NCBI RefSeq assembly: GCF_003992625.1
Contig: NZ_RZMW01000043.1
Location: 124,001 to 188,000 of the forward strand
From: Pelagibacterium lentulum
GTDB taxonomy: Bacteria; Pseudomonadota; Alphaproteobacteria; Rhizobiales; Devosiaceae
Direction: 5' to 3'
DNA length: 64,000 bases
Every line of letters begins with the position of its first letter. The first letter of the stretch is position 1. Shown in pieces: positions 38,684 through 45,291 of this stretch. The position numbers and the translations under genes are program-made. The notes under the pieces were generated by a model. The model did not search any database, had not been told where the DNA came from, and was given only the letters and a program-made list of their open reading frames with translations.

Positions 38684-39028
38684 ATGGCACGTGGCGAAAC
38701 AGCAGCGCGCAGCCGCTCAGGCAATGGCAACAACCAAGATCCTGCAAAAGAACTCGATGCAGAGATTGCGGCACTGCGCGAAGACGTTGCCGCAATTACT
38801 GCGACACTGGCCGATCTTGCTAAACATCGCGGCCAGGAAGCCAAGGCCGAGATAAAAAAGGTACGAAACAGTGCCATCGCCAAGGGCGAAGAGGCCGTCG
38901 ACATGGTCAGCGAGAACGTTCAAGCGGCGGAAAATGAATTCAAAACCATGATCCGCGACAAGCCGATCCAGTCGGTGCTGATTGCCGCAGGTGCCGGATA
39001 TATTTTGTCCAAAATCCTGAGGGTGTAG
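38684..39028 (+). CDS. DUF883 (ElaB/YqjD-type) membrane-anchored protein
   Basis: Protein of 114 residues: a charged start, a long amphipathic alpha-helical or coiled-coil region (LDAEIAALREDVAAITATLADLAKHRG...), and one C-terminal hydrophobic segment (SVLIAAGAGYILSKIL). This is the architecture of ElaB/YqjD, C-tail-anchored inner-membrane proteins that in E. coli bind ribosomes in stationary phase. The role here is inferred only by family. It has its own EcfG-type promoter and is followed after 4 bp by a holin-like membrane gene. Confidence 0.85.
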   Translation: MARGETAARSRSGNGNNQDPAKELDAEIAALREDVAAITATLADLAKHRGQEAKAEIKKVRNSAIAKGEEAVDMVSENVQAAENEFKTMIRDKPIQSVLIAAGAGYILSKILRV

Positions 39029-39032
39029 GACG

Positions 39033-39455
39033 ATGGCTCTGCCGGTGCCCTTTGCGGCGCTGGCCAACCAGGCCGGGCAAACTGCCCGGTCTGTTGGTTT
39101 TACCGTCGCAATTTACGTGGTCCTTGCGCTTGTCGGATTGACGGGCTTGGGCTTTCTTTTGGCCGCGGCCTTCATGGCGGTCGCAGCCGCAACCAATCCA
39201 CTTGTTGCCGCCCTCATCCTCGGCGGTGCGCTTTTAACAGTTTCAGCAATCGCATTTGCCATTATGGTTCAACGTGCCAAGGTCCGCAAACTTGAGCAGA
39301 AACAAAGCGCGGCAAATGCCGCCCTGGTCGCTTCAAGCATTTCACTCGCGAGCACGGGCCTCAAGCTCGCCTCCCGAGTGAAAAACCCCATGTTCTGGCC
39401 GGCTGTCGCGACTATTGCGGCCGGTTGGTATCTCACCCGCAATTCCAAGGAATAA
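39033..39455 (+). CDS. Putative membrane protein of the phage-holin-like / DUF1469 group
   Basis: Protein of 140 residues with two strong adjacent hydrophobic segments (about 22-45 and 55-80), a charged helical stretch (VQRAKVRKLEQKQSAANAALV) and a third weaker hydrophobic segment near the C-terminus (MFWPAVATIAAGWYL). The hairpin of two membrane helices fits DUF1469/holin-superfamily III proteins, which commonly accompany DUF883 genes; the name does not imply a prophage. It starts 4 bp after the DUF883 stop and shares its EcfG promoter. A terminator follows. Confidence 0.7.
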   Translation: MALPVPFAALANQAGQTARSVGFTVAIYVVLALVGLTGLGFLLAAAFMAVAAATNPLVAALILGGALLTVSAIAFAIMVQRAKVRKLEQKQSAANAALVASSISLASTGLKLASRVKNPMFWPAVATIAAGWYLTRNSKE

Positions 39456-39482
39456 AGCCAGCACCTGATCTCAGATGTGACG

Positions 39483-39510
39483 AAGGCCGGTCAGCAGTGA
39501 CCGGCCTTTT
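39483..39510 (+). terminator. Rho-independent terminator of the DUF883/holin-like operon
   Basis: Perfect 11-bp stem AAGGCCGGTCA/TGACCGGCCTT with loop GCAG, followed by TTCTGTTTCC, 28 bp after the holin-like gene. It may also serve the convergent 74-residue gene. Confidence 0.88.
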
Positions 39511-39543
39511 CTGTTTCCTCCATATAAACCAACGCCGACACTC

Positions 39544-39768
39544 CTATCGTTCGTTGGCAAGCGAATTGAGCTTCATCAGCTTGGAAAGCTCCAGGTCAAC
39601 ATCGCGAATGACCGCCTTATGCTTGGGAGCGGCATGATGGTACTTGTAGCTTCTCAAAAGCTCGATCTTTCGCGCGTTGGATAGTGTGGAATCCTGCGCG
39701 ATGTCCTTGGGGCTACGCCGCACACCGCCCGCCTGGAAGTAAGTAGAGATATTCTTGTCTGTGGCCAT
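39544..39768 (-). CDS. Unknown 74-residue protein of the stress island
   Basis: I do not recognise a family. Highly charged, basic soluble protein of 74 residues (MATDKNISTYFQAGGVRRSP..., SNARKIELLRSYKYHHAAPKHKAV...). There is no signal peptide or membrane segment; the C-terminal half is predicted-looking helix with many Lys, Arg and Leu. The ATG at 39766-39768 follows GAGGAGGAGA, a strong ribosome-binding site. An exact EcfG-type promoter lies 26 bp before the start, so it is a likely general-stress-response member despite its unknown function. Confidence 0.72.
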   Translation of the reverse strand: MATDKNISTYFQAGGVRRSPKDIAQDSTLSNARKIELLRSYKYHHAAPKHKAVIRDVDLELSKLMKLNSLANER

Positions 39769-39793
39769 CTTCGTCTCCTCCTCGTCACTGAAC

Positions 39794-39819
39794 AACGCAG
39801 ATATCGATAAGCCTGTTCC
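39794..39819 (-). promoter_or_regulatory. EcfG-type promoter of the 74-residue gene
   Basis: On the minus strand GGAAC, 17 bp, CGTT, 26 bp upstream of the start codon. Confidence 0.82.
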
Positions 39820-40021
39820 CCGCAATCTTTTTTGATATCTGTCAAAAGGCGGCCAGTTGCTTCATTTGCATTTTTCCCGTGCCGCCGTTTGGCCCTGCAG
39901 TGAGCATGCCATGATGCGATGACAATCCTGCAACCCCTCGACCTGAAGCATACGAAGGACCCGGGGTGTAATAATGGCAATGCCGATCTGCGGCGAAGCC
40001 TGTGGTAAAGGCTGTGGATAA

Positions 40022-40051
40022 CGAAAAGGGCCGCCCGAAAAGGCGGCCCTT
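40022..40051 (-). terminator. Rho-independent terminator of the PRC-barrel gene
   Basis: Perfect 10-bp stem AAGGGCCGCC/GGCGGCCCTT (40026-40051), followed on the minus strand by TTCG after a short T run, 25 bp after the gene's stop. Confidence 0.82.
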
Positions 40052-40075
40052 GCAATTGCGAAACGTCAGCCCAGA

Positions 40076-41074
40076 TTACTGAGCGATAATCGAGCCATCG
40101 GCAGGCGAAGCAAGATAGGCATCTTCGTCATACTCGGGAGCTGCTTCAAGCTCCGCTTCCGTCAGGCTGGTGCGTAGAACCAGGTTGCCGGTGTCATCAC
40201 GCAGGAAGTTCAACTCTGCAAATGAAACCGCAACAGGCTTGGCGCCAATACCCAGAAAGCCGCCAAAATCGATGATCACAGCCTCGACTTCTCCACTTTC
40301 GGAAAGAATGACATCACCGATCGAACCGATATTCTCATCGCCAGCACCGTAAACGGTGGTGCCCAACAGTTCATCCGCTGTTATTTCGGTTGTGGGCACT
40401 TCCGTATAGGTTTCCCAACCGATGGCATCGCCTGCAGGGGCCATTGCCGGATCAGCGGGCTCCATAGCCGGATCAGCGGGCTCCATTGCCGGGTCAGCAG
40501 GGGCCATTGCCGGGTCAGCAGGGGCCATTGCCGGGTCAGCAGCAGGAACTTCGGGATCGCCAGCAATGTCGTCGACGAACCATTCGCCCTCGCGTTCGCT
40601 TGCGAGCCATTCGGCCCGTTCGAAATCCGCAGCATTTTCGAGCTCTTCACGCGTCTTGCTGGTCACAAGGCGTTGATCGCCGTTGTTGTCGACCACAAGT
40701 TCAAGATCGGCCCACCCGATCGCTACGTTTTTCTGACCGATGCCGAGAAAGCCGCCAACGCCAACCACGACAGCGGCTACGCCGCCATCCTGGGCAAGAA
40801 TGAAGTCGTTGACTTCGCCGATGGTTTCCGCATCGTCGGCGGTAGAATTATGGATGTCCATGCCCAGCAATTCCGTGGCCAGCCAGCCGTCAGCATTGAT
40901 GCCCGCTTCAGCGGCGGTAACAAGCGGATCGGCCGGAGCTTCGGGAGCCATATCGGTTGCAGGGGCTTCCATAGCCGGGTCCATCGGAGCCGGGTCCATT
41001 GGCGCTTCCTGAGCGTAGGCACCGCCTACCATAACCAGAGAAAGCGCAGTAGAGGCAAGTAGCGTGCGAAACAT
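40076..41074 (-). CDS. Exported tandem PRC-barrel protein with a DPAM repeat linker
   Basis: Protein of 332 residues with a signal peptide (MFRTLLASTALSLVMVGGAYA). A Met/Pro/Ala/Asp-rich segment follows, then a PRC-barrel domain (about 65-150: LLGMDIHNSTADDAETIGEVNDFIL..., GVGGFLGIGQKNVAI). A linker of five 7-residue repeats (ADPAMAP or ADPAMEP) leads to a second PRC barrel (LLGTTVYGAGDENIGSIGDV..., DFGGFLGIGAKPVAVSF). Exported PRC-barrel proteins are frequent stress proteins of Rhizobiales, with unclear biochemistry. AAGGAGA precedes the start, and an exact EcfG promoter lies 86 bp upstream. Confidence 0.85.
   Translation of the reverse strand: MFRTLLASTALSLVMVGGAYAQEAPMDPAPMDPAMEAPATDMAPEAPADPLVTAAEAGINADGWLATELLGMDIHNSTADDAETIGEVNDFILAQDGGVAAVVVGVGGFLGIGQKNVAIGWADLELVVDNNGDQRLVTSKTREELENAADFERAEWLASEREGEWFVDDIAGDPEVPAADPAMAPADPAMAPADPAMEPADPAMEPADPAMAPAGDAIGWETYTEVPTTEITADELLGTTVYGAGDENIGSIGDVILSESGEVEAVIIDFGGFLGIGAKPVAVSFAELNFLRDDTGNLVLRTSLTEAELEAAPEYDEDAYLASPADGSIIAQ
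40436..40548. repeat. 21-bp tandem repeat in the PRC-barrel linker
   Basis: Five 21-bp units (GCCATTGCCGGGTCAGCAGGG and variants) encode the ADPAM(A/E)P heptapeptides. Two variants, one with GCAGGG and one with GCGGGC, alternate in blocks, suggesting recent unit duplication. Confidence 0.88.
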
Positions 41075-41159
41075 AGTTTTTCTCCTTATTTCGCTAATTT
41101 ATTGTCTGAATGGCTGTCGAAATTGTCTGTCCAAGCAGTCAGCAGCCACCTGCTCCATC

Positions 41160-41184
41160 AACGTCGCTTCCCCCCGGCAGTTCC
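41160..41184 (-). promoter_or_regulatory. EcfG-type promoter of the PRC-barrel gene
   Basis: On the minus strand GGAAC, 16 bp, CGTT, 86 bp upstream of the PRC-barrel start codon. Confidence 0.83.
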
Positions 41185-41231
41185 GCAAAACACAAACTAA
41201 AACTTAAATTTCAAATATTTGGACCAAATTT

Positions 41232-41256
41232 GGAACCGCACCTACCGCCGACCGTT
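41232..41256 (+). promoter_or_regulatory. EcfG-type promoter facing the small membrane-protein gene
   Basis: GGAAC, 16 bp, CGTT on the plus strand. It would give a leader of about 135 nt before the start codon at 41399. Confidence 0.75.
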
Positions 41257-41398
41257 TTATATAATTGGGCCAAATAAAATGCAGGCCGAAGCAAGGCAGA
41301 ATCGCCATATGACGGGCACAATTCGGCCCTCGCATGAGCATAATGAATAGCTAATCTTCCTGAGTCGGCTTGGATACATTGCCTCGAGGTTCCAATAC

Positions 41399-41608
41399 AT
41401 GCGTCATTGGTTGTCGCGTTCACGTTCCACCGCTTCCGCCCCCATCAGAGGACAGGACAAGCGCAGTTTCATCATCGGCTGGCTGTCCATACTTGCCGTT
41501 GGCGCAGCAATGTTCGCAATCATTACCCTGCCCCTTTCGCACTCAAAGTACGAACTACAAGTGGCGGGACAACCGATCGAAACGACCGCCACGCATTCGC
41601 AGACATAA
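41399..41608 (+). CDS. Putative 69-residue single-pass membrane protein
   Basis: Unknown small protein: a basic N-terminus (MRHWLSRSRSTASAPIRGQDKR), one hydrophobic segment (FIIGWLSILAVGAAMFAIITLPL) and a short polar tail. Topology by charge would put the N-terminus in the cytoplasm. GAGG lies nine bases upstream of the ATG. Support comes from the exact EcfG-type promoter at 41232-41256 and from lack of any better gene between it and the next one. A DUF805 membrane gene starts 64 bp after its stop and could be co-transcribed. Confidence 0.55.
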   Translation: MRHWLSRSRSTASAPIRGQDKRSFIIGWLSILAVGAAMFAIITLPLSHSKYELQVAGQPIETTATHSQT

Positions 41609-41672
41609 AGAATCTTGCTAATGTCCCTATTTGCGGGTGCCGGTAAGCGCACCCTGACACTTGGGGGAAGCA

Positions 41673-42137
41673 ATGGAACTTTTTACGACATTTGATGGGC
41701 GGTTGAACCGCCAGCGCTTCTGGCTTGGCGTGCTGGTGCTGATTGTCGCCTCGCTGGTGCTGGGCATCGTACTGTCGCTGCTGCTAGGCGGTATGGGCGA
41801 AGCAGGCCTCTCGCTCGCATCGCTATTGCTATATCTGCTTATGCTGTATCCGGGCCTCGCCATAGCCATCAAGCGGCTCCACGATCGCAACAAGTCCGCA
41901 ATGCCTTGGGCAATTATCTTTTTTGGACCGGGCCTGTTGCTTCAAATCATGCAGGTGCTGGGCATAGGCTTTTATCCAGTGCAATTTGAGAGCGAAACGC
42001 TAATCGTGCCCGATATGCTGGGTATGATCGTCACGCTCGCATCGGCAGTCGTTGGAATCTGGGCGCTTATTGAATTGGGCTTTCTTAAAGGCACCAAAGG
42101 CCCGAACGCCTTTGGCCCTGACCCTTTAGAACAATAA
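41673..42137 (+). CDS. DUF805 family membrane protein
   Basis: Protein of 154 residues starting MELFTTFDGRLNRQRFWLG, the typical DUF805 opening (a short soluble start with the FxGR-x-R-x-x-F/YW motif), followed by four hydrophobic segments. KRLHDRNKSA between the second and third segments is also characteristic. The ATG at 41673 follows GGGGGAAG at proper spacing. Function is unknown for the family. It is convergent with the flavoprotein gene, 32 bp apart. Confidence 0.85.
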   Translation: MELFTTFDGRLNRQRFWLGVLVLIVASLVLGIVLSLLLGGMGEAGLSLASLLLYLLMLYPGLAIAIKRLHDRNKSAMPWAIIFFGPGLLLQIMQVLGIGFYPVQFESETLIVPDMLGMIVTLASAVVGIWALIELGFLKGTKGPNAFGPDPLEQ

Positions 42138-42169
42138 GAAGCTGCAAAGAGCATAGGATGGGGCGGAGC

Positions 42170-43348
42170 CTAAGCGCTCTGCCCCGCACACCAGCCTGAA
42201 GCCCAGGCCCATTGAAAATTATAGCCGCCGAGCCACCCCGTGACGTCGACGGCCTCGCCGATGAAATAGAGCCCAGGCACCGTTTTCACGGACATGTCCT
42301 TTGCACTCAGCGCATCGGTATCGATACCGCCGAGCGTCACCTCCGCCGTGCGATAACCCTCCGAGCCCACAGGCTTGACTTGCCAATCCTGGAGCGCAAC
42401 CGCCAGCCGTGCAATCTGCTTTTTGGAAAGATCCGCAAGGTTTCCAGTGGTTGCCGTTTCTTCGACGATCTTTTGCGCAAGGCGGCGCGGCAGCGCCGTG
42501 GCCAAGGCGTTGAGCACTGAAGTCCGGCCATTGGCCGCCCGTTGTTCGGCAAACCACTGCGCTATATCCGTCTCAGGCATCATATTGATGCCGATGGCAT
42601 CACCCTCACGCCAATAGGAGGAAATCTGCAGGATCGCAGGCCCCGACAGACCGCGATGCGTAAACAACATGGCCTCGTCGAAATGCATCTTGCCGTGCCG
42701 GATACGTGCATCGAGAGAGACGCCGGAAAGCGGCTTTATGGTTTCGAGTAGTCCAGTCTCGAATGTCAGCGGTACAAGCGCGGGCCGCGTTTCAGTGATC
42801 GGGACGCCAAACTGCTCGGCCACCTTATAGGCAAATCCTGTGGCCCCCATCTTGGGGATCGACTTACCCCCCGAAGCGACAACGAGCGAGGTGCAGGAAA
42901 CCCGACCGTTATCGGTTTCAAGCGCGAACCCGTCATCCGCACGCTCGATCTTGTGAACGCTCGTGTTGAGCAGCAACTCGGCGCCAGCAACCCTCATCTC
43001 GGCAACGAGCATATCGATAACCTGCTGCGCCGAACCGTCACAGAACAACTGACCAAGCGTCTTTTCATGCCACGCAATGCCATAGCGCTCGACAAGCGCG
43101 AGAAAGTCCCGCGGCCCGTAGCGCTTGAGCGCCGAAATCGCAAATCGGGGATTTTGCGACAGGAAGCGGTTCGGCGCGGTATGAACATTGGTGAAGTTGC
43201 AGCGCCCTCCGCCTGAAATGCGGATTTTTTTGCCCGGCGCTTCGGCATGATCGAGCACCAGAACGGAGCGCCCACGCTGCCCGGCGATGGCGGCACACAT
43301 CATGCCTGCGGCGCCTGCGCCAATAATAACAACGTCAAAATGGCGCAT
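42170..43348 (-). CDS. HI0933-family FAD-dependent flavoprotein
   Basis: Flavoprotein of 392 residues. N-terminal FAD motif VVIIGAGAAGMMCAAIAGQRG, then GKKIRISGGGRCNFTN, a signature of the HI0933/YhiN (aminoacetone-oxidase-like) family, and a C-terminal GLYFIGEAVDVTGWLGGYNFQWAWASG. The family's reaction is mostly undefined, so the name is by similarity only. It is probably soluble. It is monocistronic, with the L,D-transpeptidase terminator lying just upstream of its start. Confidence 0.9.
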   Translation of the reverse strand: MRHFDVVIIGAGAAGMMCAAIAGQRGRSVLVLDHAEAPGKKIRISGGGRCNFTNVHTAPNRFLSQNPRFAISALKRYGPRDFLALVERYGIAWHEKTLGQLFCDGSAQQVIDMLVAEMRVAGAELLLNTSVHKIERADDGFALETDNGRVSCTSLVVASGGKSIPKMGATGFAYKVAEQFGVPITETRPALVPLTFETGLLETIKPLSGVSLDARIRHGKMHFDEAMLFTHRGLSGPAILQISSYWREGDAIGINMMPETDIAQWFAEQRAANGRTSVLNALATALPRRLAQKIVEETATTGNLADLSKKQIARLAVALQDWQVKPVGSEGYRTAEVTLGGIDTDALSAKDMSVKTVPGLYFIGEAVDVTGWLGGYNFQWAWASGWCAGQSA

Positions 43349-43360
43349 GGTATGGCCCTA

Positions 43361-43393
43361 TAGAAAAAGACCCTGCCTTATAAAGACAGGGTC
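43361..43393 (-). terminator. Rho-independent terminator of the L,D-transpeptidase gene
   Basis: Stem GACCCTG/CAGGGTC with extra inner pairing (43369-43393), followed on the minus strand by TTTTTCTATAGG, 26 bp after the stop codon. Confidence 0.85.
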
Positions 43394-43418
43394 CTGAAAA
43401 TTCAAAGCATGACGCAGT

Positions 43419-44072
43419 TTACGCAACGATAATCGGAGAGCCTTGGGAAACCCGGCCATAAAGATCGATCACATCCTGATGCAGCAAACGCACGCAACCG
43501 GAAGAGACCGCGTCGCCAATCGTCCAGGCCTCACCGGACCCGTGAACGCGATAAATCGTATCGCGGCCATTCTCGAAGATATAAAGCGCGCGGGCGCCGA
43601 GCGGATTGTCGAGGCCGCCGGGCTGGCCGTTGCGCCATTCCTCCAAATGCGGTTCACGCGCAATCATTTCGGCAGGCGGTGTCCAGGTTGGCCACTCACG
43701 CTTGTATTGAATATAGCCCCGGCCCGACCATGAAAAGCCTGCGCGTCCGATGCCAACGCCGTAACGGATGGCCTGACGGTTCTCCCGGACGAGATAAAGA
43801 TAGCGCGAGGCGGTATCTACAACCAATGTGCCGGGCCGTTCGCCTGTCGGATCATCGACTACCCGCCGATAATATTCGGGTTTGAGATGGCGCAAGTCGA
43901 CTGCGGGGACCGGGTGCCTTTCATTGGGCAGCGGACCATACATGTTCACATAGAACGGATCGAACTGCGGCTGCGCCGGAACTGGGGTCGGCTCCATATT
44001 GGTTGTCGCGCACCCGGCCAGCGCCAGAGCGGAGAGGCTTGCTGCCCCGGTTAGAAACTCCCGTCGGATCAT
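43419..44072 (-). CDS. L,D-transpeptidase (YkuD) lipoprotein
   Basis: Cell-wall enzyme forming 3-3 peptidoglycan cross-links or anchoring proteins to peptidoglycan. The 217-residue protein begins with a lipoprotein signal (MIRREFLTGAASLSALALAGC; lipobox LAGC, lipidated Cys about 21). The arginine pair and following hydrophobic stretch also resemble a Tat signal. The YkuD domain shows YRVHGSGEAW (His about 177) and DAVSSGCVRL with catalytic Cys about 193. Whether it cross-links meso-diaminopimelate residues or links outer-membrane proteins is not told by sequence. It stands alone with a terminator. Confidence 0.92.
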   Translation of the reverse strand: MIRREFLTGAASLSALALAGCATTNMEPTPVPAQPQFDPFYVNMYGPLPNERHPVPAVDLRHLKPEYYRRVVDDPTGERPGTLVVDTASRYLYLVRENRQAIRYGVGIGRAGFSWSGRGYIQYKREWPTWTPPAEMIAREPHLEEWRNGQPGGLDNPLGARALYIFENGRDTIYRVHGSGEAWTIGDAVSSGCVRLLHQDVIDLYGRVSQGSPIIVA

Positions 44073-44189
44073 TTTACGCCGTATTATCCTTGGTAATGAG
44101 TGTCAGTCGCCCCGATATGAAGTATTTAACCAAAATTGGTTACGATTGCTTAAATGTGCGTCCAGTTCCCCGGCAGCGGCGAGTCCGAG

Positions 44190-44234
44190 AAAAAAAATGA
44201 AATGAGCCGGGAGAAAGCAATGGCTTTCCCCCGG
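44190..44234 (-). terminator. Rho-independent terminator of the ridA-like gene
   Basis: Stem CCGGGGGAAAGC/GCTTTCTCCCGG with one mismatch (44207-44234), followed on the minus strand by TCATTTCATTTTTTTT, 66 bp after the stop codon. Confidence 0.85.
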
Positions 44235-44299
44235 CGGTAAACTTGGTCAAAGCTTGAAACTCAGGTCATCGGGCTCCAAGCCAACCAGCAATGGCAACA

Positions 44300-44782
44300 T
44301 CATGGCCGAACGGCAACCACCTCAATTTCCACGAGCCAGCCGGCATTTGCCAGCCCGGCCACTTCAAACACCGAGCGAGTAGGCAGGTTGGGTTGCTCTT
44401 CGGTGCCAAAGAACTCGACATAGCCCTCCATAAAGCCGGCAAAATCCATCGTGCCGCTTTCATCGGCCACCAGATAGACCTGCATTTTTACGACGTCGCC
44501 CATGGTGAGATCGAGATCTTCGAGCGTTGCTCCAATTCGATCGAGAACGGAAATCGTCTGCTCGCGCGTGTTGCCATAGGCCGCCAGAGTGCCCGGCTCG
44601 GCATCCTGATTGATGACACCGGGCACGGCGCCACTGAGATAGACGAGGGTCGCGTCTGCCGGGATTTCAACAGCCCGCAAAATAGGGAAGGTCGAACCCG
44701 GATTATGGTGACGGATAACCTCCGCGTTGGCCGCCCCAATGCTGGCGAGCGACAGCGCCGCCCCCACAACAAGTGTCTTCAT
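44300..44782 (-). CDS. Exported RidA/YjgF-family protein
   Basis: Protein of 160 residues consisting of a signal peptide (MKTLVVGAALSLASIGAANA) and a RidA-type domain. The domain keeps LVYLSGAVPGV, the TREQTISVLDRIGATLEDLDLTMGDV helix, the Arg of LPTRSVFEV that binds the imine substrate's carboxylate in RidA, and VEIEVVAV with the catalytic-site Glu. RidA proteins hydrolyse reactive enamines and imines, normally in the cytosol; export is unusual. It follows a c-type cytochrome and a Tat-exported flavin amine oxidase on the same strand, whose imine product it could hydrolyse. Confidence 0.88.
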   Translation of the reverse strand: MKTLVVGAALSLASIGAANAEVIRHHNPGSTFPILRAVEIPADATLVYLSGAVPGVINQDAEPGTLAAYGNTREQTISVLDRIGATLEDLDLTMGDVVKMQVYLVADESGTMDFAGFMEGYVEFFGTEEQPNLPTRSVFEVAGLANAGWLVEIEVVAVRP

Positions 44783-44815
44783 TCTTAATACCTTTCTTCG
44801 GTTGGATTAAATCCG

Positions 44816-44839
44816 CAGCCGCGACGCCAGTCGCGGCTG
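44816..44839 (-). terminator. Intercistronic hairpin between the cytochrome and ridA-like genes
   Basis: Perfect 10-bp stem CAGCCGCGAC/GTCGCGGCTG with a 4-nt loop. On the minus strand it is followed by CGGATTTAATCC, a poor T run, so it is more likely an attenuating or RNA-stabilising hairpin than a full stop. Confidence 0.6.
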
Positions 44840-44866
44840 AAAATCACACTCCTCCCAAAGTCAATT

Positions 44867-45280
44867 TTATCGGGTGATTTCGACCATCTCCGCTGTCACC
44901 GGATCCGGATAGTCATTGCCGAAGCTGGTGCGGATATACTCGATCACAGCGGCGATTTGCTCATCGCTGAGAATGCCGCCAAGCGGCGGCATGGCCGCCT
45001 GTCCGTGGATCGTGAGGTAGATCGCATATTCGGGGAATTCGAGATTGGGATTCTCCGCAAGTGCGGGATAAGCGCCAGCCCCTACGGCGCCTTCGCCGTT
45101 AGACATGTGACATGCCGCACAAACTGCCCCATAAATGCCTGCCCCGGTTTGCTGGGTCAGAACCGAGCTGCTTGCAAAGAACTCATCGTATTCGACAATC
45201 TCGCGTTCGGCACTTTCCTGTGTCACGGCGAATGGCGTGATAGCGGCGACAGCGGCAGCGGCAATCAGAAAACGTTTCAT
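44867..45280 (-). CDS. Small periplasmic c-type cytochrome
   Basis: Class I cytochrome c of 137 residues: a signal peptide (MKRFLIAAAAVAAITPFAVT), one haem motif CAACH (Cys about 54 and 57, His 58) and the likely distal Met about 97 in GQAAMPPLGG. The start ATG at 45278-45280 is 12 bp after the amine-oxidase stop, which shows co-transcription. It is the obvious electron acceptor for the exported flavoenzyme; a cytochrome c acceptor is known for the related nicotine oxidoreductase of Pseudomonas. Electron flow onward to an oxidase is inferred. Confidence 0.9.
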   Translation of the reverse strand: MKRFLIAAAAVAAITPFAVTQESAEREIVEYDEFFASSSVLTQQTGAGIYGAVCAACHMSNGEGAVGAGAYPALAENPNLEFPEYAIYLTIHGQAAMPPLGGILSDEQIAAVIEYIRTSFGNDYPDPVTAEMVEITR

Positions 45281-45291
45281 AGCGCGTCTCC

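Larger units (their letters stand above)
39769..40075. other. Intergenic region with an EcfG promoter and the PRC-barrel terminator
   Basis: About 307 bp. It holds the promoter at 39794-39819, the terminator at 40026-40051 and otherwise no convincing frame. Overlapping short frames are arginine-rich and lack ribosome-binding sites. Confidence 0.7.
41075..41398. other. Divergent stress-promoter region between the PRC-barrel gene and a small membrane gene
   Basis: About 324 bp containing two exact EcfG-type promoters facing away from each other (41160-41184 minus, 41232-41256 plus). No convincing gene is seen, although a 23-codon frame from ATG 41279 exists without a good ribosome-binding site. 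Confidence 0.75.

Noticed and set aside
39033-39455. Holin-like gene as a sign of a prophage
   Set aside because: No phage structural, lysis or integrase genes are nearby. The gene is in an operon with DUF883 under a stress promoter.
41279-41350. 23-codon frame downstream of the stress promoter at 41232
   Set aside because: No good ribosome-binding site and too short to judge; the frame at 41399 is better supported.
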